NCBI GenBank assembly: GCA_964387795.1
Contig: CAYLYP010000004.1
Location: forward strand, 36,507 to 100,506
Reading direction: 5' to 3'
Length of the DNA: 64,000 nt
DNA from: CAYLYP01 sp964387795
GTDB lineage: Bacteria; Bacteroidota; Bacteroidia; Bacteroidales; UBA7960
In this document: positions 35,174 through 43,588 of the stretch, one piece after another
Numbering within the stretch: position 1 is the first letter of the stretch
Layout: the number at the start of each line of letters is the position of its first letter
Notes under the pieces: generated by a model
The model's input: only the letters and a program-made list of their open reading frames with translations
Databases searched by the model: none
What the model was told of the DNA's origin: nothing
Made by a program: the position numbers and the translations under genes

Positions 35174-35995
35174 CTATATCAATGCCTGGCGGATTTTTAT
35201 GAGCTTTTCGAGCAGACTTTCCAATTTGTCGAGTTTAAGCATGTTCATCCCATCTGATTTTGCCTTCTGTGGATCAGGATGTGTTTCGATAAAAATGCCA
35301 TCTACCCCGGTAGCTATCCCTGCTTTTGCAATGGTCTCTATCAGTTGTGGCTGTCCACCGCTCACACCACTGCTTTGATTTGGTTGCTGCAATGAATGGG
35401 TAACATCAAGCACTACCGGCCATCCGTATTGCTGCATCAATGGAATACCCCTGAAATCAACAACTAAGTCCCCATACCCGAACATATTTCCCCTCTCAGT
35501 TAACATCACTGCTTTGTTACCTGTTGAAATAACTTTTTCTGCGGCAAAGTGCATGGCCTCCGGGCTTACAAACTGGCCTTTTTTTATGTTAACAACACGG
35601 CCTGTCTTACCTGCTGCAATCAATAAGTCTGTTTGCCTGCATAAAAATGCCGGGATTTGTAATATGTCAACATACTGCCCGGCCTGAAATGCTTCCGGCT
35701 CCGAATGGATATCAGTGATTACGGGCACTTTATATTTATCTCCAATTTGTTTAAGGATGTTTAATCCTATTTCATCCCCAAGTCCTGTAAATGAATCTAA
35801 GCGGGAACGGTTTGCTTTTTTATAGGAAGCCTTAAAGATATAAGGGATATTGAATTTATCAGCAATTCCTTTTATAGTCTCGGCAATTTCAAAACCCATT
35901 TCTTCATTTTCAAGCACACATGGCCCTGCGATGAGAAAGAAGTTGTCGTTTTTACGGCTTTGGGCATTAAATATCTTTTCTAATTCAGGCTTCAT
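35174..35995 (-). CDS. kdsA: 3-deoxy-8-phosphooctulonate synthase
   Basis: 273 residues from the ATG at 35995 (MKPELEKIF). A longer ORF beginning at 36082 overlaps the cupin gene and its extra 29 residues are not family-like, so the shorter start is preferred. KdsA condenses PEP with arabinose 5-phosphate to Kdo-8-P for lipopolysaccharide core. Motifs: FLIAGPCVLE, FKASYKKANRSR, PVITDIHSEP, LQIPAFLCRQTDLL, VNIKKGQF, LTERGNMFGYGDLVVDFRG, DVTHSLQQPN and DGIFIETHPDP. Third gene of an apparent YrdC-cupin-kdsA operon. Confidence 0.96.
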   Translation of the reverse strand: MKPELEKIFNAQSRKNDNFFLIAGPCVLENEEMGFEIAETIKGIADKFNIPYIFKASYKKANRSRLDSFTGLGDEIGLNILKQIGDKYKVPVITDIHSEPEAFQAGQYVDILQIPAFLCRQTDLLIAAGKTGRVVNIKKGQFVSPEAMHFAAEKVISTGNKAVMLTERGNMFGYGDLVVDFRGIPLMQQYGWPVVLDVTHSLQQPNQSSGVSGGQPQLIETIAKAGIATGVDGIFIETHPDPQKAKSDGMNMLKLDKLESLLEKLIKIRQALI

Positions 35996-36020
35996 CTTTA
36001 TTTGCTTTTTTATTAAGTTC

Positions 36021-36383
36021 TTATTTGATTTCCGTATTCTGTTTGTTGAAATGTATGGCCAACCAGATACATTTGGGCTCACTTGAGGTGTAGCTTACAC
36101 GGTGCTTCATGCCTGCTGGGATAAAATAATAATCCCCCTCATGTAGCTCAATGCTTTCATCGTTCATGAATTCCAGGATTGCTTTTCCCTGCATTAACAA
36201 AACCCATTCATCTGTGATTTGATCATACCACTGCCCTTCAGCCGTTGTATGCCCCTCGCTGACAATACGCTCAACCCATCCCCCTTTTGATTCGCCCAAC
36301 TTTTCGATAACTTCTTCCTTTAAAGGGAATTGTAAATGGCTGATGTTGAGAAAGCTTTTCTTCCCTTGTGTTCCTCCTGGCAT
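36021..36383 (-). CDS. Small cupin-domain protein
   Basis: 120 residues forming one cupin barrel. Motif 1 region TAEGQWYDQITDEWVLLMQG and motif 2 region GDYYFIPAGMKHRVSYTSSE are recognisable; His of GMKHRV and acidic/His positions could bind one metal ion, but motif 1 lacks the usual HxH pair. Function unknown. It sits five bases after the YrdC gene and 25 bases before kdsA, so it is translated from the same message; the neighbours give no clear hint to its substrate. Confidence 0.85.
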   Translation of the reverse strand: MPGGTQGKKSFLNISHLQFPLKEEVIEKLGESKGGWVERIVSEGHTTAEGQWYDQITDEWVLLMQGKAILEFMNDESIELHEGDYYFIPAGMKHRVSYTSSEPKCIWLAIHFNKQNTEIK

Positions 36384-36388
36384 TGCAA

Positions 36389-37009
36389 TTAAAACAAATT
36401 ATCAGTTAATCCTTTCCCCTGACGCAATACTTCAAATTCATCGCTTGTGCAATCGATAACCGTTGAGGCTTGATTGCCACCGAAGCCGCCGTCAATTACA
36501 ATATCAACGAGATCCTTGTATTTTTCATAGATAAGTTCCGGGTCGGTAGTGTACTCAATCAGTTCATCCTCATCATAAATTGAAGTGGTGAGTATCGGGT
36601 TTCCCAATACATTTACGATCTCCCTGCAAATACTATTATCAGGCACCCTGATGCCTACTGTTTTCTTTTTTGTTTGAAACAGTTTAGGCACATTATTGTT
36701 TGCTTCAAGGATAAACGTAAAGGGGCCTGGTGTTGCTTTTTTCATCAACTTATATGTCGGGTTGCTTAATGGCCTTGTAAAGTCGGTGATGTGGCTCAGG
36801 TCATAGCATATAAAAGAGAAATTTGCTTTGGATAAGTTTATTCCTTTTATGGTTGCAACGCGTTCAACGGCTTTGTGTTTGAAGATATCGCATCCCAGGC
36901 CATAGACAGTGTCGGTAGGATAAATGATAATCCCACCATCGAGAAGGCACTCAACGACCATTCGGATATGCCTGTCATTAGGATTTTCAGGATATATTTT
37001 TAAAAGCAT
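36389..37009 (-). CDS. Sua5/YciO/YrdC-family protein
   Basis: 206 residues of the YrdC fold that, in TsaC/Sua5 proteins, makes threonylcarbamoyl-adenylate for the t6A modification of tRNA. Seen: GGIIIYPTDTVYGLGCDIF, KATPGPFTFILEAN, KTVGIRVPDN, PILTTSI and ASTVIDCTS near the end. The IKGINLSKANFSFICYDLS stretch is closer to the YciO branch than to TsaC, where it reads K-R-P...KPL, so activity in t6A synthesis is probable but not certain. First gene of the operon with the cupin gene and kdsA; a TAnnTTTG element lies just upstream. Confidence 0.9.
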   Translation of the reverse strand: MLLKIYPENPNDRHIRMVVECLLDGGIIIYPTDTVYGLGCDIFKHKAVERVATIKGINLSKANFSFICYDLSHITDFTRPLSNPTYKLMKKATPGPFTFILEANNNVPKLFQTKKKTVGIRVPDNSICREIVNVLGNPILTTSIYDEDELIEYTTDPELIYEKYKDLVDIVIDGGFGGNQASTVIDCTSDEFEVLRQGKGLTDNLF

Positions 37010-37025
37010 AAGCTTTATTTTTATA

Positions 37026-37033
37026 CAAAAATA
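37026..37033 (-). promoter_or_regulatory. Candidate -7 element of the YrdC-cupin-kdsA operon
   Basis: Minus-strand TATTTTTG, an exact TAnnTTTG match, 16 bases before the ATG, which would give a very short leader. No TTG at standard spacing. Confidence 0.35.
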
Positions 37034-37274
37034 GAAATTCTACTTCAATAAGTATTCATTATTGCGATTTTCAATCAATAAAAATAATTCTGCTTTTGTG
37101 ATTTTAACCAATAGTTGCAATTGATTTATTCTGCATGCCCTATTTTCATAACTGGCTTACACTGTTTAATGTGGGGCCATTCTGCCAGGACTTATAAAAA
37201 TATTTTATTAAGTTGCAAACAAAATGTAAGACGAACAATGATTTAGTCATATCAAAATAAGTTCATGACCATAG

Positions 37275-37390
37275 TTGAGCCGGGGTTGAGCCGGGGTTGA
37301 GGCGGGTTTGAGGCGGGTTTGAGCCGGGTTGAACCCGGTTTAAACCCGCTTTAAACCCGCTTTAACTCCGCTTTAAGTCCGCTTTAACCC
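37275..37390 (+). repeat. 116-bp array of 11-bp units forming a giant hairpin
   Basis: The left arm is five units (TTGAGCCGGGG twice, TTGAGGCGGGT twice, TTGAGCCGGGT); the right arm is five units of type TAAACCCGCTT with TAACTCCGCTT and TAAGTCCGCTT, then a half unit. The 11-base phase is unbroken across the centre, which is the palindrome CCGGGTTGAACCCGG around base 37331. Counting G-T wobble, 53 of 56 opposed positions pair, and nearly all wobbles put G on the left and T on the right, so the fold is stable in plus-strand RNA but not in the minus-strand copy. It is GC-rich within AT-rich surroundings. Confidence 0.9.
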
Positions 37391-37672
37391 TTACCTTGAA
37401 TACTCTTTTTTATAGTGTTTATAGATTGGGGGTGACTGGGGAAATGTATTGAAAATAATTTTTAATGGGGTTTATGTGATATTCATATTTAGCCCTATTT
37501 TTGCTATGGGGATAAGAGATGGCTCATTGGGGGCTTTTTTTCCTGTAATACATTGATATAACAGCCATGGAATTTTATTTTAATAAGAGGGCCTTTTCTT
37601 TTTATAAATCAGTTGGTCTTTGATTTTAAAATATATGCATTAATGGTTTCATTTAATAATTGGACTTAATCT

Positions 37673-40348
37673 GTGATGAAGAAAAATATATTGTTTAATA
37701 GAATGCCACAATCAGGGCCGGGTAAGGCGTTTAAGTATGTGTTATGTGTTGTAATAATTGTGAATATTGTTTGTTGCGGTTATTCCCAGACAAAAAGCCG
37801 GTCAAAGGTTTTAACGCAATTCAGCTTTGCAGTTCAACCCAATGAACATGAGCAGCATTCGAATGAGATACTTCAGTTTATTGCCCAGGGCAATGGGAAA
37901 ATGAGGGCATATACCCAATTTGCCATTGAAGGCTTTGTTGAAATGGAATTAATAAAAACGGATATAAGCAATCAATATCGTCTGGATTTTAGGATTAATG
38001 AACTGAAATATTCAGGAGACCATAAAATAAAAGATTATGATTTATCTTCACTTCTTGTGCCCAATGGATTTACGTATAAAATATTGAAAGGAAGTAAAGC
38101 TGGAGGCTTATGTAAGTTTCCCGGGGAAAAAGTGGTTCTGTTTAAAAACAGGACTTTCCCATTAATAGGTTCCGTCGGGTTTAGCTGCTCAAAGGAAATT
38201 ACAATTGAAGATTTGGGCTTCGAAGCAGGTGGTTTTATTTTTGATAAAACAGGAGTAGAACAATTGGGGGAGTTTTCGATAGCATTGAATGATTATTATT
38301 CATTGGAACAGATCACCGGTCTGATAAAAGAAAAGCTTGATAAACTTAAGCCTGATGATCCCTGGAAGATTATTCTTGATGATTTTGCTGTGTGTGATAT
38401 TGAGGAGATGGTATATGATATCCAATACTCTCCCTTATGGAACTATGCTTCAATATTTAAAGCAGACCCATTGGGTATCATTGCTGAAGCACAAAGGGTT
38501 TCAGAAGAGGTTATAACCACCAGACAATTATACGCTAATTTGTTTGAAAGTTTGCATGAGCAGTTTTTGAAAGCTGCAAAAAGAGAGCTTGCCGCAGGGC
38601 AGGATTTTAAAGCCCGTGATTTATTAAAACAATCGTTGAGGATCCATCCGGGGTATTTTGAAGCTCATTTTCAAATGATACGAATGGATTTGGATATACA
38701 GAGGTTCGATAGTGCCATGGGGCGTGTTCAACTTCTTTGGAACGATTATTATCCAAGGGGCAGTTATTATGAGCCAACAGTTCAGCTCAGCGATTCTGTA
38801 TATGGGCTTTGGATGGCATACGTGAGGAAACTTATAGGTGGACAGCAATATACAGAAGCAATAAAAGAGTTGGAATCATGTTTTTCGATATGCGACAATA
38901 TCCGTCTGTATCAATGTGATGGATCGCATATCAATGCAATGTCAACTGCACAGAATGGTGTTTTTGTTTCTTTCCTGTCGGTGGCACGCAGGGCCTTAAA
39001 TACAGACAACCTTGGATTTGCTGAGTCGTATTTGAAGAATGCTGTTGATTATCAACAACAGCATAGTGTCTTTATCCCCTCATCATCAGAGGCATACAAA
39101 TTATATCAGGAATTAACAAGTAAATATATAGCGCTTGGCGAATCGATGTTTAAGAAGAAAGAGCGGGGAGCCGCAACCATTGCTTATGAAAAGGCACTGG
39201 CATTAAATCAGGATTTTCCGTGTTCAGGATGCTCAGAACGTATTTCTTCGGGGCTATCACAGCTCAATGAGTCAGCCATGTTTAATGGAAATCGTAATGG
39301 GAACAATCAAGGGAGTAAAGAAAGACCGGTGGCTTATACAATGACAGATATGGCAAAACTACCTGCCAATCAACGTCTGCAAAGCATTTTGGGGTTTTCG
39401 GAGTGGGAAGCCAGACGGGAGTTTGTTCAGAATTATGATTTTGCAATTCTATTAGCAGGCGAAGGGAAAGCCATTGATGCTTTACCTTATTCTGATTATT
39501 CTTTGGTTATAGCTAAAATTCATTTTCCCGACCTCCTGCCTAAGGCTGATTCATTGTCTTTTGCCCTTGCAGGAGAAATCATTCGTCAGGAACTTTCGGA
39601 GGGACATCTTGATGTTTGGGCCAACAGGCTTGATGAGGCCAAAGCTGTTATTGATACTGTGGCAGTTTGGTTTGAAAGGTATTCTTTAAAAACAAACCCG
39701 GTATTATTAAACCGTTTTGAAAGCTTAAAAGAAAAGTATGACAATAAACAATGTGAAAACCTTAATCTTGAATATGGTTATTTATTGTTTCAGGCGAGGA
39801 AAAACATTGAAGAAAAGGATTTTAAACAGGCAATGGATAATCTGGGTATTGCATTATCGGAGAAATTTGTAGTTAATAACTGTGATTTATCTCAATCAGA
39901 AGCCATACAGTTAAAACAGCATATTGAGAAACCTTATGCTTTTCAGGAGAAATTGAAGCAACTGGATGTGAAACCAATTGTAGAGCAGGATGTGATGAGG
40001 TTTGTGTTGGATTATGAAAATGCGAATGATTTTTATAAAAAGAACAGTCTGGATATAAATGGGATTGAGATGCCGGAGATGAGTGTTTTTTATAATCGCT
40101 GGAGCTCTGAAGAGCTATTGAAATATTTCACTAACATCATGCTTGAAAGGGGCAATGGAAAAGAATCATTGGGTGCAATGATACGTTTAGAGGCATTGGG
40201 AACGAAGGCGGCATCAATGAAGTTATTACAACGTCAGGCAGGGCGTTTGTTAAAAGAAGATCCCGATAAGTCAGCAGTTGAAAAATCAGTCAGCAAAGTA
40301 AGGAAAAATCCCTGGTTTAAGGAGTTATTACGGTCTTATGGAAGATAG
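37673..40348 (+). CDS. Large exported protein of unknown function with TPR-like helices
   Basis: 891 residues. A basic start and a hydrophobic stretch (about 20-38, YVLCVVIIVNIVCCGYSQ) form a signal peptide. Residues about 45-230 are beta-rich (FSFAVQPNEHEQHSNEIL, YRLDFRINELKYSG). From about 290 to the end the pattern is helical and TPR-like: AKRELAAGQDFKARDLLKQSLRIHPGYFEAHF, TEAIKELESCFSICD, ERGAATIAYEKALALNQDF, IEEKDFKQAMDNLGIALSEK. I do not recognise a family. It is a single gene, 280 bases downstream of the repeat hairpin. Likely periplasmic or outer-membrane associated, perhaps a scaffold. Confidence 0.75.
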   Translation: MMKKNILFNRMPQSGPGKAFKYVLCVVIIVNIVCCGYSQTKSRSKVLTQFSFAVQPNEHEQHSNEILQFIAQGNGKMRAYTQFAIEGFVEMELIKTDISNQYRLDFRINELKYSGDHKIKDYDLSSLLVPNGFTYKILKGSKAGGLCKFPGEKVVLFKNRTFPLIGSVGFSCSKEITIEDLGFEAGGFIFDKTGVEQLGEFSIALNDYYSLEQITGLIKEKLDKLKPDDPWKIILDDFAVCDIEEMVYDIQYSPLWNYASIFKADPLGIIAEAQRVSEEVITTRQLYANLFESLHEQFLKAAKRELAAGQDFKARDLLKQSLRIHPGYFEAHFQMIRMDLDIQRFDSAMGRVQLLWNDYYPRGSYYEPTVQLSDSVYGLWMAYVRKLIGGQQYTEAIKELESCFSICDNIRLYQCDGSHINAMSTAQNGVFVSFLSVARRALNTDNLGFAESYLKNAVDYQQQHSVFIPSSSEAYKLYQELTSKYIALGESMFKKKERGAATIAYEKALALNQDFPCSGCSERISSGLSQLNESAMFNGNRNGNNQGSKERPVAYTMTDMAKLPANQRLQSILGFSEWEARREFVQNYDFAILLAGEGKAIDALPYSDYSLVIAKIHFPDLLPKADSLSFALAGEIIRQELSEGHLDVWANRLDEAKAVIDTVAVWFERYSLKTNPVLLNRFESLKEKYDNKQCENLNLEYGYLLFQARKNIEEKDFKQAMDNLGIALSEKFVVNNCDLSQSEAIQLKQHIEKPYAFQEKLKQLDVKPIVEQDVMRFVLDYENANDFYKKNSLDINGIEMPEMSVFYNRWSSEELLKYFTNIMLERGNGKESLGAMIRLEALGTKAASMKLLQRQAGRLLKEDPDKSAVEKSVSKVRKNPWFKELLRSYGR

Positions 40349-40370
40349 GATTATGGAGGATTAAACGAAC

Positions 40371-41132
40371 TTATGGGTTCAATATGTCGCGCACATCCAG
40401 GATATCTCCATTAGAGATTTTATTTGAAAATAAAAGGCGGGCTAACTGGGCAGCAGTAATTGCCGGATTTGAAAGCAGGTTATTTTCTTTAAGAGCCACA
40501 AATTTTTTGCGCATTGGGAAATTCAAATCGTTTGCTTCCCTGATCAGTGATTGCATAGGAGTGTCAATAATCCCTGGTGCAACAGCAAAAACAACACAGG
40601 GCAGGGATGTGTTTTTTTGTTCAAGGCCTATGACCCTTGTAAGCATCTCCAGGGCTGCTTTGGAAGAACAATAAGGGGCCCATCCCTCATAAGGCGAACT
40701 GGCAGCCCCGGAACTAATGTTCATGATGCGCTTAATACCTCCAAAATCGATTAGCTTTCCAATAAAAAGGGATGATAATATCATTGGGGCCAGGTAGTTG
40801 ACCTTAATGGTGTTTTCAAACTCTTTCATGCTACCCAATTCCACAGATCCGATAGGGCCTAATGCCCCTGCATTATTAATCAGATAGATACCAACAGCGT
40901 GATTTAAATCTATCTTGCTAAAAATGCTGTTTAATATCGAAGGGAGCTGCCGGGTATTGCTAAGATCGGCAGTAAGATAATCGATTTTTGCACCCATTCT
41001 CATGGTCTTCTCAATAAGGCCTGGGTTATTTCTTCTGCTTATACAAAAGATATGCCTGCCAGGCCTGGCCATGTGAATGGTAAGTGCTTCCCCAAGACCT
41101 GATGATGCTCCGGTGATGATAAAATACTCCAT
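40371..41132 (-). CDS. Short-chain dehydrogenase/reductase
   Basis: 253 residues of the classical SDR type. The cofactor motif TGASSGLG is at residues 6-13, NNAG at about 85-88, and the catalytic Ser and YxxxK in MNISSGAASSPYEGWAPYCSSKAALE. VAPGIIDTPM follows. The early ISRRNNP with an arginine after strand 2 suggests NADP. The closest well-studied relatives I can think of are sepiapterin- or benzil-reductase-like SDRs, which is only a guess. It starts one base after the DUF4831 gene stops, so the two are translated in tandem. Confidence 0.92.
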   Translation of the reverse strand: MEYFIITGASSGLGEALTIHMARPGRHIFCISRRNNPGLIEKTMRMGAKIDYLTADLSNTRQLPSILNSIFSKIDLNHAVGIYLINNAGALGPIGSVELGSMKEFENTIKVNYLAPMILSSLFIGKLIDFGGIKRIMNISSGAASSPYEGWAPYCSSKAALEMLTRVIGLEQKNTSLPCVVFAVAPGIIDTPMQSLIREANDLNFPMRKKFVALKENNLLSNPAITAAQLARLLFSNKISNGDILDVRDILNP

Positions 41133-41133
41133 G

Positions 41134-42333
41134 CTATTGTTCTGTAATCCCTACTTTTTTTATTGAACCGGTATTTGGGAAGAACTGAATATCAAGCTGG
41201 TTTGCCGGGAGGTGGGTAATAATCCCAAATTGATTGATAAGAATCCGGGCATCAGCCTGAACAGCATTTCCTTTTTTAATGATTACCTTTCCATGTTCAG
41301 GAATTCTATAATAAAAACCTGTTGAGCGTGAACGGATTTCTTCGTTTTTATTAAGAAATACTGAGAGTTGACGTGTTGTTTCATTTCTTTCAACATGAAT
41401 GGTGACAGCTTCACCCAGTGGCGCAGCATTAGTGGGCAGCACGCCATCACGTCGTGAAAACCTGAATAAGGTTTGAAAAGGTACAGGGCTGTCTTTTTCG
41501 GGAAGGTAACTATAGCGGTACCGGATTGAGCTTTTTGAACTTAGGCCGGTAAAGAGCTCCAGATAATCATTTTCGGCTTTTTCCAATTGGGACATCATAT
41601 ATTCGAGGGCTTCCTTTGAATAAGTGATCTCAGCTAAACCACTGACAAGGTCGAATTTCTTATTTCGGATTTTTAGAATATAATCGGCTACTTCTTTAGC
41701 TCTTTGTTCAGAAGATTTTTCAACCACACTTCTCCTTAAGGTTTGTCGTTCAACAGTAAGGCTGTCCATTTGAACCATCTCTGTTATGGTATCTATTTTT
41801 TCGGTAAGGTTGCTTTCAATAAAATAGTTAAAAGTGGAAGCAGAGCCAAAAAAACCATATTCTTCAGGCTCTTCCAGTTCATTCATGAAGCCTTCAAGGT
41901 CAAATTCTGAATTTACGCTTTGAATCAATCCCGATTCATTCAGGTTAATCATGAACTTTTGAATTTTAGAGAAGGCTTTTGGTTGATATTCAACAAAATA
42001 GAACTCATTTGGGTCAGGTTCGGCAAAGCTGTTTATTTTGATTTCTTCAATTTCAAATTCAGTTGAGTTTTCAGATATGACATCATTGAGCCCCAGATAT
42101 TTACTTGCATATTCAGAATAAGGTCCTTTGATATGCTGGGTTTTTTGAACAACTACATCAACAGTTATTACTGTGCGGGGCAAAACATAGAAAAAGCCTT
42201 GCATGTTTTTTGATTGTTCCATATTGCGGACATGCATAACATTTACTTTTTTTTGTCCGCTACAGCCTGCCAGAATGATTAAACATATTGATAATGCTGT
42301 GAAGAAGAAACTTCTGATGATGTTTTTACCCAT
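41134..42333 (-). CDS. DUF4831 family lipoprotein
   Basis: 399 residues with lipoprotein signal FFFTALSICLIILAGC (lipobox LAGC near residue 24). The DUF4831 pattern is clear: GFFYVLPRTVITVDVVVQKTQHIKGPYSEYASKYLG, KFDLVSGLAEITYSKEALEYMMSQLEKAENDYLELFTG and YYRIPEHGKVIIKKG. The family is largely confined to Bacteroidota and has no known function; the mature protein should face the periplasm or the surface. The first gene of a two-gene unit with the SDR, with a good promoter candidate upstream (42386-42419). The link to a cytoplasmic reductase is unexplained. Confidence 0.85.
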   Translation of the reverse strand: MGKNIIRSFFFTALSICLIILAGCSGQKKVNVMHVRNMEQSKNMQGFFYVLPRTVITVDVVVQKTQHIKGPYSEYASKYLGLNDVISENSTEFEIEEIKINSFAEPDPNEFYFVEYQPKAFSKIQKFMINLNESGLIQSVNSEFDLEGFMNELEEPEEYGFFGSASTFNYFIESNLTEKIDTITEMVQMDSLTVERQTLRRSVVEKSSEQRAKEVADYILKIRNKKFDLVSGLAEITYSKEALEYMMSQLEKAENDYLELFTGLSSKSSIRYRYSYLPEKDSPVPFQTLFRFSRRDGVLPTNAAPLGEAVTIHVERNETTRQLSVFLNKNEEIRSRSTGFYYRIPEHGKVIIKKGNAVQADARILINQFGIITHLPANQLDIQFFPNTGSIKKVGITEQ

Positions 42334-42748
42334 AGCTTATTGCCTTAATTTTATTTTGGATTTTTTAGTTTTTTGCTTCTTAGGTCAAAGATATAATTTT
42401 ATGCTTAATTTGGGCAAAAGGAGTTGAAAGAAAATACTCAGCATGATGCAATTTGAAGGGATGAATAACGTGCTACCCTGCTTTACGAAAGTTATCATTC
42501 AGAATTGATATTATTAAAATAGGGCCTATTGCTTTCCCAATAAATCATGTTTTTTAATAAATTTGATGTCTTAAAATATGTTTAAGAGAGGAAGGAAATA
42601 TTAAGCCCGATAATCTTAAAGTGAATTATATGGGACAATGATAAAGTATTGGGAAAGGATTTGGAGAAATCATCCGGCATTGTTGTATATTGGATTGGGG
42701 GTTTGGCTTTCAAATTAGTATAAATGGGGATATTAAAACAAGCATATC
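42334..42748. other. Divergent intergenic region upstream of DUF4831 and AlkD-like genes
   Basis: 415 AT-rich bases. The promoter candidate for the DUF4831 gene is at 42386-42419. Nothing comparable was found in front of the AlkD-like gene, and no repeats or ORFs. Confidence 0.5.
42386..42419 (-). promoter_or_regulatory. Candidate promoter of the DUF4831-SDR unit
   Basis: On the minus strand TTTTG (42419-42415), a 21-base spacer, then TATCTTTG (42393-42386), an exact -7 match. The spacer is two bases longer than consensus. About 53 bases separate it from the ATG. Confidence 0.45.
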
Positions 42749-43456
42749 ATGGAAAACATTATTAAGGAAATACGTGAAGAGTTAAGGCTTTCGGCAGACG
42801 AAAAAACATTTAAAACGAGTCAGAATTTTTTCAGGGAAAAGATTTTGTTTTATGGGGTAAAAGTCCCGCTTGTAAATAAGATAGCAAAAGCCAATTTTTC
42901 AAAGATAGAGGGCAAAAGCAAGAAAGAGATATTTGAGCTATGTGAGGAGCTATGGAAGTCAGGTTTTATAGAAGAGTCATTTATAGCGTGCAACTGGTCA
43001 TATTCGTTAAAGAAGCAATATGTGCCGGCAGATTACGAAGTGTTTGAAAGCTGGATAAACAAATATGTAAATAATTGGGCCTCATGTGATACTTTATGTA
43101 ACCATACAGTAGGTGATTTTATTATGATGTATCCTGATTATATTAAAAAGTTACAGGGTCTTTCAGTTTCATCGAACAGGTGGGCAAGGCGGGCATCGGC
43201 AGTATCATTGATAATTCCTGCGAGGAAGGGATTGTTTTTAAATGAAATATTTGAGATTGCAGATATTCTGCTCCTGGATAAGGACGATTTGGTGCAAAAG
43301 GCTTATGGATGGATGCTAAAGTCGGCCAGTGAATCTCATCAGAAAGAGGTTTTTGATTATGTAATAAAACATAAGAAAGTGATGCCCAGAACGGCCCTTC
43401 GATATGCAATAGAAAAAATGCCTTCAGAATTAAAGGCAATTGCAATGGAAAAATAA
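42749..43456 (+). CDS. AlkD-like DNA alkylation repair protein
   Basis: 235 residues of HEAT-like helical repeats, the DNA alkylation repair (AlkD/AlkC) fold that removes 3- and 7-alkylated purines without base flipping. Recognisable blocks: FFREKILFYGVKVPLVNKIAK near the start, SFIACNWSYSLKKQY, NNWASCDTLCNHTVGDFI (conserved WxxcDxxc), RWARRASAVSLIIPARKG and DDLVQKAYGWMLKSASE, ending RTALRYAIEKM. The W-Asp-Arg set for DNA contact and catalysis is present. Stand-alone gene. Confidence 0.93.
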   Translation: MENIIKEIREELRLSADEKTFKTSQNFFREKILFYGVKVPLVNKIAKANFSKIEGKSKKEIFELCEELWKSGFIEESFIACNWSYSLKKQYVPADYEVFESWINKYVNNWASCDTLCNHTVGDFIMMYPDYIKKLQGLSVSSNRWARRASAVSLIIPARKGLFLNEIFEIADILLLDKDDLVQKAYGWMLKSASESHQKEVFDYVIKHKKVMPRTALRYAIEKMPSELKAIAMEK

Positions 43457-43588
43457 TCAATTTTTTTATGGAGGTTGTTTCAAATCGTTTTTGTAACTTG
43501 ATAGTCCTAATGTTTTTTTAACAATCATGGGGGACAGAGCTCTTATTGGGCGCGTTTTAAGATGATTGGCTTGAAAAAAGAATAAAAT

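Larger units (their letters stand above)
37010..37672. other. Long divergent intergenic region with repeat hairpin
   Basis: 663 bases between the YrdC operon (minus) and the 891-residue protein gene (plus). It contains a promoter element at 37026-37033, the 116-bp inverted array at 37275-37390, and otherwise AT-rich sequence in which I see no gene. Confidence 0.6.

Noticed and set aside
35996..36082. N-terminal 29-codon extension of kdsA
   Set aside because: It overlaps the cupin coding region and is not KdsA-like; the start at 35995 fits the family.
37275..37390. Rho-independent terminator
   Set aside because: The stem is far too long, has no T run directly after it and is not close to a gene end on either strand.
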